A program made the translations under genes and the position numbers. Below the pieces are notes generated by a model. The model searched no databases, was not told the origin of the DNA, and was given only the letters and a program-made list of their open reading frames with translations. Below, in pieces: positions 9,065-17,619 of a DNA stretch of 64,000 bases. Source of the DNA: Chryseobacterium balustinum (GTDB lineage: Bacteria > Bacteroidota > Bacteroidia > Flavobacteriales > Weeksellaceae); contig NZ_FUZE01000008.1 of the NCBI RefSeq assembly GCF_900168205.1, positions 1-64,000 on the forward strand, read 5' to 3'. Numbering within the stretch: position 1 is the first letter of the stretch; each line of letters begins with the position of its first letter.

Positions 9065-9604
9065 TTTAAATATTTTTCAAAACATTCTTGTATTAGCTAA
9101 AAGTGTACCAATTGCTCTATCGAGATGTTAAAAAAACTACTCTTCATGTTAATTTTGTTTTAAGTTTAAATCTTTTGGTAAGCCTATTGTTAATAGTTAT
9201 TTTAGTGAATTTTTATTTCTTTGTTTAGTGATTAAAATTGTAATTCGTTGATTTTAATTGGATTAATTGATACTGGTTTTTATTGTTTAGTAATGAAACA
9301 TTTAAATGGTATAATGAAAATTTTTAAAGTCAAATTTTAAATTCTTAGAATTAAGAAATTTAAAATCTTCATTTTTTTTTTGTAATCTTCACAATTTTTG
9401 AGACAAAGATTGGTTTCAAAAATTTATTATTTTAAGCTTAATCAGCAACTTGTTGCTATCTTTGCCCCTTAAAGAGCTTTATCCATTTATTAAATCTTTG
9501 CGTTTTAAATATATCTATTTAAAGGATATTCATTAAAGATAAATATACAATTAGTCGATTTTAATTTTCAGAATAAATATATTTGCAATCCATAAAAATC
9601 AGAG
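9065..9604. other. AT-rich non-coding interval
   Basis: 540 bases between divergent genes with no gene-length reading frame. It holds two matches to the TAnnTTTG -7 consensus upstream of the nucleoid-associated protein gene: TATCTTTG at 9457-9464 and TATATTTG at 9578-9585. Neither has a TTG at the ideal -33 spacing. The rest shows long A/T runs and no clear repeat. Confidence 0.5.
9578..9585 (+). promoter_or_regulatory. Candidate -7 element for the nucleoid-associated protein gene
   Basis: TATATTTG matches TAnnTTTG and would start transcription about 13 bases before the ATG at 9605. A second match, TATCTTTG at 9457-9464, would give a leader of about 140 bases. No -33 TTG at the expected distance in either case. 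Confidence 0.35.
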
Positions 9605-10618
9605 ATGTTTACAAAAATCGTAGTTCACAGAGTCGGAAATAAAATCAACGGAGAATCACTTATACTTTCACAGGAAGAACTTCAATTGGATGAAGGCACG
9701 GTAGAAATGCTTGAAAATTACTTTTTAGGCTCTTTTAAAACTGAAGAAACCTACCAGTTTTACAGCGATTCTTATTTGGTAAACAATCCGGTTTTCAGTT
9801 CGGTATCTGAAATTTTTGATGATAAAGCCAAGTTTCTTTGGGAAGCAGAAAATATTGCAAAACATCTTTTCGAAGCTGCAGAAAATCCTAGAGTTCAGGG
9901 TGGAGAATTATTTATCGTTTTCTTTGAAGACGAAAGAGAAAGCGAGGAAAGAGTAGATAAAATCGGAATTTTTAAAACCGAGAAAAGAGACTCTTTCTTA
10001 AAGATATTCCCTAAAAACGAGTCTTTCGAAATTGAAAAAGATCAGGGAATCAGTCTGTCAAAAATCGATAAAGCAGCCCTGATTTACAATAACAATAAAG
10101 AAAGTGGCTATGTACTTTCCGTGGTTGACAACAATAAAAACGGAGATATGTATTACTGGTTCGAAGATTTCTTAAAGGTAAAACAACGTGATGATGAGTA
10201 TTTTCATACGCAGGAAGCTTTGATGGTTTACAAAGATTTTATCGTGAAACAGCTTCCGCAGGAATTTGAAGTTTCAAAAGCGGATCAGGCTGACTTTTTA
10301 AACCAATCCATTAATTTCTTTAAAGAAAAAGAAGAGTTCAAGCTGGATGAATTTGCTGCTGAAGTCTTAAAAGACGAGCATGTAATCGAAAGTTTTAACA
10401 ATTATAAAACCGATTACGAACAGGAAATGCAGATCAATATCGCCGAAGAATTCCCGATCAGTGAAGCGGCAGTGAAAAAAACGCAGCGACATTTCAAAAG
10501 TATTATTAAATTAGATAAAAATTTTCATATCTACATTCATGGTGATCGAAAAATGCTTGAGCAGGGGCAGGATGAGAAAGGGAAATTTTATATGCTTTAC
10601 TTTGATAAAGAAGTATAG
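9605..10618 (+). CDS. Nucleoid-associated protein, NdpA/YejK family
   Basis: A 337-residue protein of the 37-kDa nucleoid-associated family. It starts with a VVHRVGNK-type strand, has LSQEEL..L....VEMLENYFLGSF typical of the N-terminus, and carries the conserved central block GGELFIVFFEDE (about 99-110), then DKIGIFKTEKRDSFLK. Members bind the nucleoid, but their precise role is not settled. It is highly acidic overall. It is followed after 31 bases by the RDD-domain membrane gene; co-transcription is possible. Confidence 0.85.
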   Translation: MFTKIVVHRVGNKINGESLILSQEELQLDEGTVEMLENYFLGSFKTEETYQFYSDSYLVNNPVFSSVSEIFDDKAKFLWEAENIAKHLFEAAENPRVQGGELFIVFFEDERESEERVDKIGIFKTEKRDSFLKIFPKNESFEIEKDQGISLSKIDKAALIYNNNKESGYVLSVVDNNKNGDMYYWFEDFLKVKQRDDEYFHTQEALMVYKDFIVKQLPQEFEVSKADQADFLNQSINFFKEKEEFKLDEFAAEVLKDEHVIESFNNYKTDYEQEMQINIAEEFPISEAAVKKTQRHFKSIIKLDKNFHIYIHGDRKMLEQGQDEKGKFYMLYFDKEV

Positions 10619-10649
10619 AGATTAGTTTAAAATAAATTTCGATCATTTT

Positions 10650-12377
10650 ATGGAAAAAAACTACAGATTTATTGCCATCAGTTCGCTGGCAATATCCCTC
10701 ATTGGTATTTTAAGTTGCTTTTATTCGTTTTACAGGGTGTGGAATGGAGCATCGCAGTTTAATACAATTCCTGAAATTTTTCGAATTTTATTTTCATTCA
10801 GTACATTAAATTTAGATTTTACCAATCGATTTGAGCATCTTGATATATGGAATTTTGTATTTTATCTGCTGCTGTTCATTGGCTCGTTGCAGTTTATAAA
10901 AACTAAAGGAAAAGAAACACGTTTCATTGGTTTTGTATTTTCTGTGATTTTTTTTAATGCTATTATTGTGCTTTTACAAAGTACATTTTATAAATTTTTC
11001 ATTACAAAATGGCAGGATGTAACGTCTCTGCAAATATTTTCTATAATCATCGGTTATCTTGCTTTAATGGTCGTTTTGTATGTAAGTTATCGAGTTTTGA
11101 AACTGATTAAAAGCGGAAAAGAAATAGACGTAATAATAACTGAGAACAAAACGATTGTTACCGATACCGGAAAGTGGCAGCGGTTTTTTCATTGGGTTGT
11201 TGATGTTGCGGTGATGTCGTTAGTTGTGATTCCTGTGATTATAAGTTTAGGATATTGGCTTGCAGATTCTGGTATTTTGAGCGGAAATGAAACGCTTCAG
11301 ATATTTTTTAGAGGAAGATGGTCTTTGTACACCATTATTTTCTTATTCATTCTTATTTATTACCCGATTTCAGAGATTCTTTTTGGGTCATCACCCGGAA
11401 AGTTTTTAACGGAATCCAGAGTTGTTAATTCTAAAGCAGAATCTCCCAATTCGTCTACAATATTTTTGAGGACTTTATGTAGAAATATACCGTTCGATGC
11501 ACTTTCTTTTTTCTCTAAAAGAGGATGGCACGACTCGCTTTCTGAAACGTATGTGGTGAAAGAGAAAAGAACTGGTTTTAAAACCAATAGATTATTGTGG
11601 ATTTTACCGGTTTTAGGAATTTATCTTTCGGTAATGTATTTCGGAAAACGATTTTATACTGAGTATAAAGCCAGTATTGAATTTAATAATACAATGTCTG
11701 AAAAACTAAACTTTTTGGAATCTGAAATTAAAAATCCAAACACGAATCAGTTTTTTGTAGTGAATGATGTTGACTATTACGGAAACATAAACAATTATGG
11801 TTTTAAAATAGAAAAAATTGAAGGCAGCAAAATAACAATCAAGAGAATTATTGGCGAATCTCTATCAGAATCCAGCTTTGCACAGGCAAAATATCTTTAT
11901 GATCAACAGAAAGATACAGCAAAAACATTTATTATCAGAAGAGATAATCTGGTGAATATTTTCCCAAAAACTCAGGAGGAAATTTACCGTCCGGTGAGAA
12001 CATTGGAGTTTTTCGAACCGGGAATTCGCTACGGAATTGAAAATGTTTACAATTTTGCGACCCCCTATTTACAGGTTTCGATAGGCTCTGATAGCAATGA
12101 TTACAGTAATCATAATGCATCTGTATATTTTCAGAATCTTGGTGGAAGTGGAACGATACTCAATATAAAAAATATCAATAATGATATTAAATGGAAAACC
12201 TCTTTTCCGTTAAAAGTAACGAATGATGTGCAGTCTCCTACAATTGTTCCGGTAGAAAATTTTAAAGTAAGTGAAAGAAATATTTCACAAATTGAGATGC
12301 TAGATTCTTTAAAACAAAAACATATTTATCTGTTGAAAACCAATGGCATGCAGGCGGAAGTGACAGAGGTTAAGTAA
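10650..12377 (+). CDS. RDD-domain membrane protein with long C-terminal domain
   Basis: A 575-residue inner-membrane protein. The first 160 residues hold about four hydrophobic segments. Residues about 170-305 are an RDD domain: WQRFFHWVVDVAVMSLVVIPV, then ISEILFGSSPGKFLTESRVV with the conserved GxSPGK..T..RVV, and RNIPFDALSFFSKRGWHDSLSETYVV. One more transmembrane segment (about 310-330) precedes a soluble C-terminal region of about 240 residues that I cannot match to a family. RDD proteins are often suspected transporters or exchangers; no function is shown here. Confidence 0.8.
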   Translation: MEKNYRFIAISSLAISLIGILSCFYSFYRVWNGASQFNTIPEIFRILFSFSTLNLDFTNRFEHLDIWNFVFYLLLFIGSLQFIKTKGKETRFIGFVFSVIFFNAIIVLLQSTFYKFFITKWQDVTSLQIFSIIIGYLALMVVLYVSYRVLKLIKSGKEIDVIITENKTIVTDTGKWQRFFHWVVDVAVMSLVVIPVIISLGYWLADSGILSGNETLQIFFRGRWSLYTIIFLFILIYYPISEILFGSSPGKFLTESRVVNSKAESPNSSTIFLRTLCRNIPFDALSFFSKRGWHDSLSETYVVKEKRTGFKTNRLLWILPVLGIYLSVMYFGKRFYTEYKASIEFNNTMSEKLNFLESEIKNPNTNQFFVVNDVDYYGNINNYGFKIEKIEGSKITIKRIIGESLSESSFAQAKYLYDQQKDTAKTFIIRRDNLVNIFPKTQEEIYRPVRTLEFFEPGIRYGIENVYNFATPYLQVSIGSDSNDYSNHNASVYFQNLGGSGTILNIKNINNDIKWKTSFPLKVTNDVQSPTIVPVENFKVSERNISQIEMLDSLKQKHIYLLKTNGMQAEVTEVK

Positions 12378-12535
12378 ATAATAAATATTATAAATTATTT
12401 TTGTAATGTTAATTAATTTCTTAATAATTGTGAATTATGATTAGTATTTAAGTAATTAAATTCTGTATTTATTTTAATAAATCATAATTATTGTTAATAA
12501 TTGTTGTATATGTAATCTCGCATACCACACGAGGA

Positions 12536-12565
12536 TTGTTTTGGCGGATTATTTAGCTATCTTTG
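12536..12565 (+). promoter_or_regulatory. Consensus promoter of the phytochrome-heme oxygenase operon
   Basis: TTG at 12536-12538, exactly 19 bases, then TATCTTTG at 12558-12565. This fits the flavobacterial promoter TTG-N17-23-TAnnTTTG in full. Transcription would begin near 12572, leaving a leader of about 11 bases before the ATG at 12583. Confidence 0.75.
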
Positions 12566-12582
12566 ATTTTTATTAGCATATT

Positions 12583-14790
12583 ATGAATTTTGTTGAATGT
12601 CATGATGAGCCCATTCATATTCCGGGCTACATACAAAGTTTCGGATACTTGATTGGCATCGAGACAACTTCTCTTACCATTGCTTTCATCAGTGAAAATA
12701 TCTCGGATATTTTTAAAATAGAACGTTGTGAAAATCTTTTTGGAAAAAAGCTTTCGCAGTTTCCTGAAGTATTTCAAACAGTATTAGATTCAGACATTTT
12801 CAAAGATGCAGGGTTTCTTTCAAAAAGAGAAAATGAAACCTACTTCGACAAAATTGTAATCGCCGAAAAACAATATCACTTCTCGGTTTTCAGAGCGAAT
12901 GATTATATTTTCCTCGAGTTTGAAGCAGTTTCTGAAAACCATCAGAAGCGCATTACCAATAAATATGATAATTTTTATATTATCGATAACGAACAGGAAA
13001 TCTGGGATCAATTGCTCAATACAGTTTCCAATATCATCAATTATGACCGGATCATGGTCTATAAATTTATGAATGATGGTTCCGGGAAAGTGATTTCAGA
13101 AAAAACAAACAGTCATCTGGAAAGCTATTTAGGACTTCATTATCCTGAACACGATATTCCGAGACAGGCGCGTGAGCTTTATAAAAAGAAAAGAAAAAGA
13201 ATATTTTCTAATGTTTACTCAGAGCCGGTGCGTATTCTCAGCCGAAGCGGAAAAAATATAGATCTTACTTTTGTGGCTTCCAGAGCAATGTCTCCCATAC
13301 ATGGTCAGTACATCAAAAACTCCGGAGCTTCATCAAGTTTCAGTATTTCAATTATTATTGATGATGAATTGTGGGGATTGGTAACCTGTCAAAATTCTGA
13401 ACCAAAACATATAGATCTTGAAGATCGTGTACAGGCTGGAATTTTTACTGTTTTGGCATCTAATGCCTATTCTTCTTTTAAATCTAAAAAAGAATTACAA
13501 TACAGAATTGATCTTAATGAAAAATTGTATGCGCTTAAGTCTGAATTTTTAGAGCACGGCACTTTATTCGAGTCATTAGAATTTAATAAATCTCAGCTTA
13601 GACTTATGCCTAAGGCTGATGGATTGGCAATTATTTCGGACAATGAAATTATTACGGACGGAGCTACGCCTCAGCGCGAAATTATTAATAAAATTGTAAA
13701 CTGGGCATACGAAAATACCTCAGAAAATGTCTTTATAAGTAATCGTTTTCTGAAAGATTATGGAGCCGAATTAGGCTTAAATTCGGATACTGCAGGAATC
13801 ATCATCTATTTTGTTGAGCGTAGTAAGAAAGAAATTTTGATATGGTTCAGAAAAGAATTTGACGAGCACATCAGCTGGGCAGGAAATCCTGAAAAAAAGA
13901 TTGAAACTTTCTCAAAAAACGGTCAGGAAATAAGAACCATATCACCAAGAGAATCTTTTCAGGTTTTCACTGAAAATATAAAGGGAAAATCAAAAAGATG
14001 GAGCTCTAAAAACCAGATTGCGGTACACCTTATCCGTGATCTTATCTTTGAAACTTCGCATAAACAATATATTACCATAAAAAAGCTGAATGATCAGCTG
14101 AAAAAAGTAAATGAGGAACTAGACAGTTTTTCTTATACGATTTCGCATGATTTGGGAACTCCGCTTACGGTAATGAAGCTGAATGCACAGATGCTGCTCA
14201 ATAGTTTGGGGGATATAGAAGACAAAGACAAAAATAAAATCAATTCTATCATCGGCGAAATCGATAATATGGCAGAAATGATGCAGAATGTACTTCAGCT
14301 TAGCCGTGCAAAACACAGCGAAATACAGCTGGAAACCATCGAAACCAATCTCACCATTCGTAAGATTACGGAGAATGCAAAGATCACGTACGATAGCCAA
14401 AAAAGTATGGTAGTGATTAAAGAATGTCCTGAAGTTTTGGCGGATAAAACGATGCTACATCAGGTATTTTTAAACATCATTAATAACGCAGTAAAATATT
14501 CATCAGATCAGGAACAGCCGATTATCGAAATAGAAGGAACAGAAGCCGGAGACAAAATTATCTACCGTATCAAAGACAACGGTATCGGAATTCCTGCAGA
14601 AAATAAGCATAAAATGTTTAAAATTTTCAACCGTATGGATAATGCCAAAAAGTTCAAGGGAAATGGAGTAGGGCTTTCGATTGTTCACAGAATTATGAAT
14701 AGATTGGGCGGAAACGTAGATTATGAGAGTAATAAAGAAGGAACTTGTTTTATTTTAACGTTTCAAAAACCTAAATTTGTGCAACTTTAA
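12583..14790 (+). CDS. Bacteriophytochrome sensor histidine kinase
   Basis: A 735-residue red/far-red light sensor kinase. The N-terminal PAS domain carries Cys6 just before DEPIHIPGYIQSFG, the position of the biliverdin-binding cysteine in bacterial phytochromes. The GAF domain (about 130-300) has HYPEHDIPRQ with Asp191-Ile-Pro193 (usual PASDIP) and RAMSPIH with the chromophore-contacting histidine. The PHY domain includes the PRESF tongue motif near 455-459. A coiled linker leads to HisKA (YTISHDLGTPL, His522) and the ATPase (N-box NIINNAVKYS, DNGIGIP, NGVGLSI). Unusually, the GAF CHH motif reads CQN. The heme oxygenase that makes the bilin follows after 9 bases. No response regulator is linked. 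Confidence 0.93.
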   Translation: MNFVECHDEPIHIPGYIQSFGYLIGIETTSLTIAFISENISDIFKIERCENLFGKKLSQFPEVFQTVLDSDIFKDAGFLSKRENETYFDKIVIAEKQYHFSVFRANDYIFLEFEAVSENHQKRITNKYDNFYIIDNEQEIWDQLLNTVSNIINYDRIMVYKFMNDGSGKVISEKTNSHLESYLGLHYPEHDIPRQARELYKKKRKRIFSNVYSEPVRILSRSGKNIDLTFVASRAMSPIHGQYIKNSGASSSFSISIIIDDELWGLVTCQNSEPKHIDLEDRVQAGIFTVLASNAYSSFKSKKELQYRIDLNEKLYALKSEFLEHGTLFESLEFNKSQLRLMPKADGLAIISDNEIITDGATPQREIINKIVNWAYENTSENVFISNRFLKDYGAELGLNSDTAGIIIYFVERSKKEILIWFRKEFDEHISWAGNPEKKIETFSKNGQEIRTISPRESFQVFTENIKGKSKRWSSKNQIAVHLIRDLIFETSHKQYITIKKLNDQLKKVNEELDSFSYTISHDLGTPLTVMKLNAQMLLNSLGDIEDKDKNKINSIIGEIDNMAEMMQNVLQLSRAKHSEIQLETIETNLTIRKITENAKITYDSQKSMVVIKECPEVLADKTMLHQVFLNIINNAVKYSSDQEQPIIEIEGTEAGDKIIYRIKDNGIGIPAENKHKMFKIFNRMDNAKKFKGNGVGLSIVHRIMNRLGGNVDYESNKEGTCFILTFQKPKFVQL

Positions 14791-14799
14791 AACAAAAAT

Positions 14800-15351
14800 A
14801 TGGTATCTGAATATCTAAAACAAAATACGGCGGAGTATCACGATGCTGCCGAAAAGCTTTTTAATTCTGAGAAAATTTTTAATAAAACTTTCACTTTAGA
14901 AGATTACAAAAAAATAATCAACACCAATTATTTGATGCTTCTTCACAGTGAAAATAAAATATTCAACAACCTTTCTGAAAATTTTTCTGAAAAACTTCAG
15001 TTAGATCAAAGAGTAAAGCTTCCTTTAATCGAAAAAGATTTAGCAAGTTTAGCTTTAGAAAACCAAACAGCTTCTCACGAATTTGAATTGGCGAATGAAC
15101 ATGAAGCTTTAGGAGCAATGTATGTCATTGAAGGTTCTACTTTGGGTGGAAATGTTATCGCAAAGCAACTTTCTAAAACTGAAGGTTTTGATGATGTAAC
15201 TTTCAACTTTTTCGGATGTTATCAGGAAAATACAGGACCGATGTGGAAAAACTTTAAAGAAGTTTTGGATACTGAAGTTACTGAAGAAAACTACAACCAG
15301 GTATTGTCAGGAGCTAAAAAATTATATACGTTTTTACTAAACGTTAATTAA
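14800..15351 (+). CDS. bphO: Biliverdin-producing heme oxygenase (BphO type)
   Basis: A 183-residue heme oxygenase that opens heme to biliverdin, the chromophore for the phytochrome encoded immediately upstream. His14 (TAEYHDAAEKLF) is the expected proximal heme ligand, and AMYVIEGSTLGGNVI (about 107-121) is the distal-helix glycine motif typical of bacterial BphO. The 9-base gap and shared orientation show one operon, supplying receptor and pigment together. It may also release heme iron, but the pairing argues for chromophore supply. Confidence 0.93.
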   Translation: MVSEYLKQNTAEYHDAAEKLFNSEKIFNKTFTLEDYKKIINTNYLMLLHSENKIFNNLSENFSEKLQLDQRVKLPLIEKDLASLALENQTASHEFELANEHEALGAMYVIEGSTLGGNVIAKQLSKTEGFDDVTFNFFGCYQENTGPMWKNFKEVLDTEVTEENYNQVLSGAKKLYTFLLNVN

Positions 15352-15370
15352 TTTCCTTAAATAATAATTA

Positions 15371-15406
15371 AAATTCCCGAAAGATTGCTCAATTTTTCGG
15401 GAATTT
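15371..15406 (+). terminator. Terminator of the phytochrome operon
   Basis: A perfect 12-bp stem (AAATTCCCGAAA / TTTCGGGAATTT) with a 12-base loop, 20 bases after the bphO stop. The following tract is short in T, but the stem itself ends in T. The -33 TTG of the mdh promoter lies in its loop. Confidence 0.7.
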
Positions 15407-15415
15407 GTACATTTG
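15385..15415 (+). promoter_or_regulatory. Consensus promoter of mdh, overlapping the upstream terminator
   Basis: TTG at 15385-15387, 20 bases, then TACATTTG at 15408-15415: a full match to the flavobacterial promoter. Transcription would start near 15422, giving a leader of about 90 bases. The -33 box lies in the loop of the phytochrome-operon terminator. Confidence 0.7.
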
Positions 15416-15511
15416 GGAAGCAAAAATTAAACTAACAAAATAAATAATAAAAAAGTATTATGAAACTGTAAAGTTCCATAATGCCAATTAAAAACAATAA
15501 ATCAATATATT

Positions 15512-16438
15512 ATGAAAGTAACTGTAGTAGGTGCAGGCGCTGTAGGTGCAAGTTGTGCAGAATACATCGCAATGAAAGACTTCTGTTCAGAAGTAGTTTT
15601 AGTAGATATCAAAGAAGGTTTTGCTGAAGGAAAAGCAATGGACTTGATGCAGACTGCATCTTTGAACGGATTTGATACAAAAATTACCGGTACAACAGGA
15701 GATTACAGCAAAACAGCAGGTTCCCATGTAGCAGTAATCACTTCTGGTATCCCAAGAAAGCCGGGAATGACAAGAGAAGAATTAATCGGTATCAATGCGG
15801 GAATCGTAAAAGAAGTTACTGAAAACTTAGTAAAAAATTCTCCGGAAGTAATCATAATCGTGGTTTCTAACCCAATGGATACAATGGCTTATTTGGTACA
15901 CAAAACTTCAGGTCTTCCTAAGCACAAAATCATCGGTATGGGTGGTGCTTTAGATTCTGCAAGATTCAAATACAGATTGGCTGAAGCTTTAGAAGCTCCA
16001 ATCTCTGATGTTGACGGTATGGTAATCGCTGCTCACAGTGATACAGGAATGCTTCCTTTATTGAGCAAAGCGACAAGAAACGGAGTTCCTGTAACTGAGT
16101 TCCTTGACGAAGCAAAACAAAATTATGTAATTGAAGAAACTAAAGTTGGTGGTGCTACATTAACTAAATTATTAGGTACTTCAGCTTGGTATGCTCCAGG
16201 TGCGGCAGTTTCTGTAATGGTTCAGGCAATCGCTTGTGACCAAAAGAAAATGATCCCTTGTTCATTAATGCTTGACGGAGAATATGGCGAAAGCGATATC
16301 TGTTTAGGTGTTCCTGCAATTATCGGGAAAAACGGTGTTGAAAGCATCGTAACAATTTCTTTAACTGAAGAAGAAAAAGCTAAATTTGCTGAAGCTGCAC
16401 AAGCAGTAAGAGAAGTAAATGGTGATTTGAAGTTTTAA
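15512..16438 (+). CDS. mdh: Malate dehydrogenase
   Basis: A 308-residue NAD-dependent malate dehydrogenase of the lactate-dehydrogenase-like type, the TCA-cycle enzyme for malate to oxaloacetate. VVGAGAVGASCA (4-15) is the Rossmann glycine motif and the acidic Asp near 32 suits NAD. IPRKPGMTREEL holds the substrate arginines, VVSNPMDTM is the family block, and AAHSDTGMLPL contains the catalytic histidine, with AAHSD in place of the more usual GGHGD. Malate rather than lactate specificity follows from RKPGMTR. A single-gene unit with its own promoter and terminator. Confidence 0.95.
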   Translation: MKVTVVGAGAVGASCAEYIAMKDFCSEVVLVDIKEGFAEGKAMDLMQTASLNGFDTKITGTTGDYSKTAGSHVAVITSGIPRKPGMTREELIGINAGIVKEVTENLVKNSPEVIIIVVSNPMDTMAYLVHKTSGLPKHKIIGMGGALDSARFKYRLAEALEAPISDVDGMVIAAHSDTGMLPLLSKATRNGVPVTEFLDEAKQNYVIEETKVGGATLTKLLGTSAWYAPGAAVSVMVQAIACDQKKMIPCSLMLDGEYGESDICLGVPAIIGKNGVESIVTISLTEEEKAKFAEAAQAVREVNGDLKF

Positions 16439-16461
16439 TTGATTAGACTTTATATAAATAG

Positions 16462-16493
16462 AATCCGCATCGTAAGATGCGGATTTTTTTTTT
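16462..16493 (+). terminator. Terminator of mdh
   Basis: A perfect 10-bp stem (AATCCGCATC / GATGCGGATT) with a 4-base GTAA loop, then nine or more T. A textbook intrinsic terminator 23 bases after the mdh stop. Confidence 0.92.
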
Positions 16494-16512
16494 GTTAGAT
16501 TTCTATTAAAAT

Positions 16513-16883
16513 TTATTTTATAAGATTTGATTTATTTTTAGTTCTTATGTTTAGAAATATCAATATTATTTGAGTTGTTATGAATATAAAAAATGGAATT
16601 GTAAAAGCGGGATAATTTAAAGCTTCAATAGAAACGTACATGAGCCGGCTTGCAACTGCTGAAATCATAAGTATAAAACTGATTAACGAAATTAAGGCAG
16701 GATACTTACTCTTTATAAAGCTAAGAATAACTCCTGCAATACCTAAAAATGCACAAAAAGTTGATCAATATTTCCAAAATCAAACACAGTAAATAACCAT
16801 AAGATAAAAGGAATTGGTATCATTTGTCCAATCAGCATAATTAATGAATACGATATGATAGAAAATATCTTTAAATATCTCAT
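16513..16883 (-). pseudogene. Frameshifted small membrane protein gene
   Basis: On the minus strand an ATG at 16883 opens a hydrophobic frame (MRYLKIFSIISYSLIMLIGQ...) that stops after 46 codons. A second frame continues it without a gap (FCAFLGIAGVILSFIKSKYP, then LISFILMISAVASRLMYVSI) to a stop at 16513-16515. The break coincides with a run of five A (plus strand 16755-16759). One extra base in that run restores a continuous protein of about 123 residues with four hydrophobic segments. Either a genuine homopolymer frameshift or a sequencing error. The family is unknown to me. It lies downstream of and in the same direction as the lipoprotein gene at 17042. Confidence 0.75.
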
Positions 16884-17041
16884 TATTAGTTACTAAAGTT
16901 TAAAGTAAATTGTTTTTGAGAAGTTGTCACTAATTTATATGACGTTTACTTAATGAAATTACTTTACAGAAATATTCGTAATTTTCGCTTTCAAAGCTTG
17001 TCTTTCACTGTCACTATATGAATTAATAGTCTTACTTATTT

Positions 17042-17602
17042 TCACCCCTCAAAATCTCCACAATCATGTTCTTCAAATTTTTCAATCAATGTTTCAGGAG
17101 TGTAGAATTCTGATATTCTTTTATTTTTTAAGTCAGGTTTTTTGCCTTCAAATGTTAGTTGATAAATGGGTTCGTTCTCAACTTTCGTAAAGATAAAAGT
17201 TGTTTCTGAAGTTGTAATTTTTAAGATATTGCCAGATTTTTCATATTTGAAGTCTTTAAATCTTTTAAAATCATTATCATCACATACATTTACAATATCA
17301 AAATTTTTCTTGTTGATTTTAAACACTGCTAAATCACATGCATAACAGTTTCCACTGAATTCTGTACCGTATTTTTTGAAAACATTTTTACTTTTAGATT
17401 CCTTCAGTTCAATCGGAGCAAGTTTGCTGTATTCTGAAAAATCAATATCCTGAATTTCCTTTTTGTCAGCTGGTTTTTCGGTTTTCGGCTGAGTGATTTG
17501 TTCTGTTGCTGTTATTTGTTTTTCAGTTTTCTTATTCTCCGATTTGCAGGAAAAAATTAATAATGATAAAGCTATACAGCAAAGTGAAAGTGTTTTTTTC
17601 AT
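17042..17602 (-). CDS. Uncharacterised lipoprotein
   Basis: A 186-residue protein with a lipoprotein signal: MKKTLSLCCIALSLLIFSC, lipidated Cys19. A Lys/Glu/Thr-rich linker (20-50) leads to a small mixed domain. CYACDLAVF contains a CxxC, and a further Cys lies near the end (EHDCGDF). No family recognised. It follows the TIGR04222-type membrane gene after 17 bases and is probably in its operon. Confidence 0.75.
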   Translation of the reverse strand: MKKTLSLCCIALSLLIFSCKSENKKTEKQITATEQITQPKTEKPADKKEIQDIDFSEYSKLAPIELKESKSKNVFKKYGTEFSGNCYACDLAVFKINKKNFDIVNVCDDNDFKRFKDFKYEKSGNILKITTSETTFIFTKVENEPIYQLTFEGKKPDLKNKRISEFYTPETLIEKFEEHDCGDFEG

Positions 17603-17619
17603 ATATATTAAAAATTAAA

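Noticed and set aside
9125..9163. A 12-codon plus-strand frame (MLKKLLFMLILF) that looks like the start of a signal peptide
   Set aside because: It ends at once in TAA, has no continuation in any frame, and AT-rich DNA makes such Lys/Leu/Phe runs common.
12553..12777. A 74-codon minus-strand frame at the phytochrome start
   Set aside because: It is antisense to the strongly supported PAS domain and overlaps the promoter; codon pattern follows the plus-strand gene.
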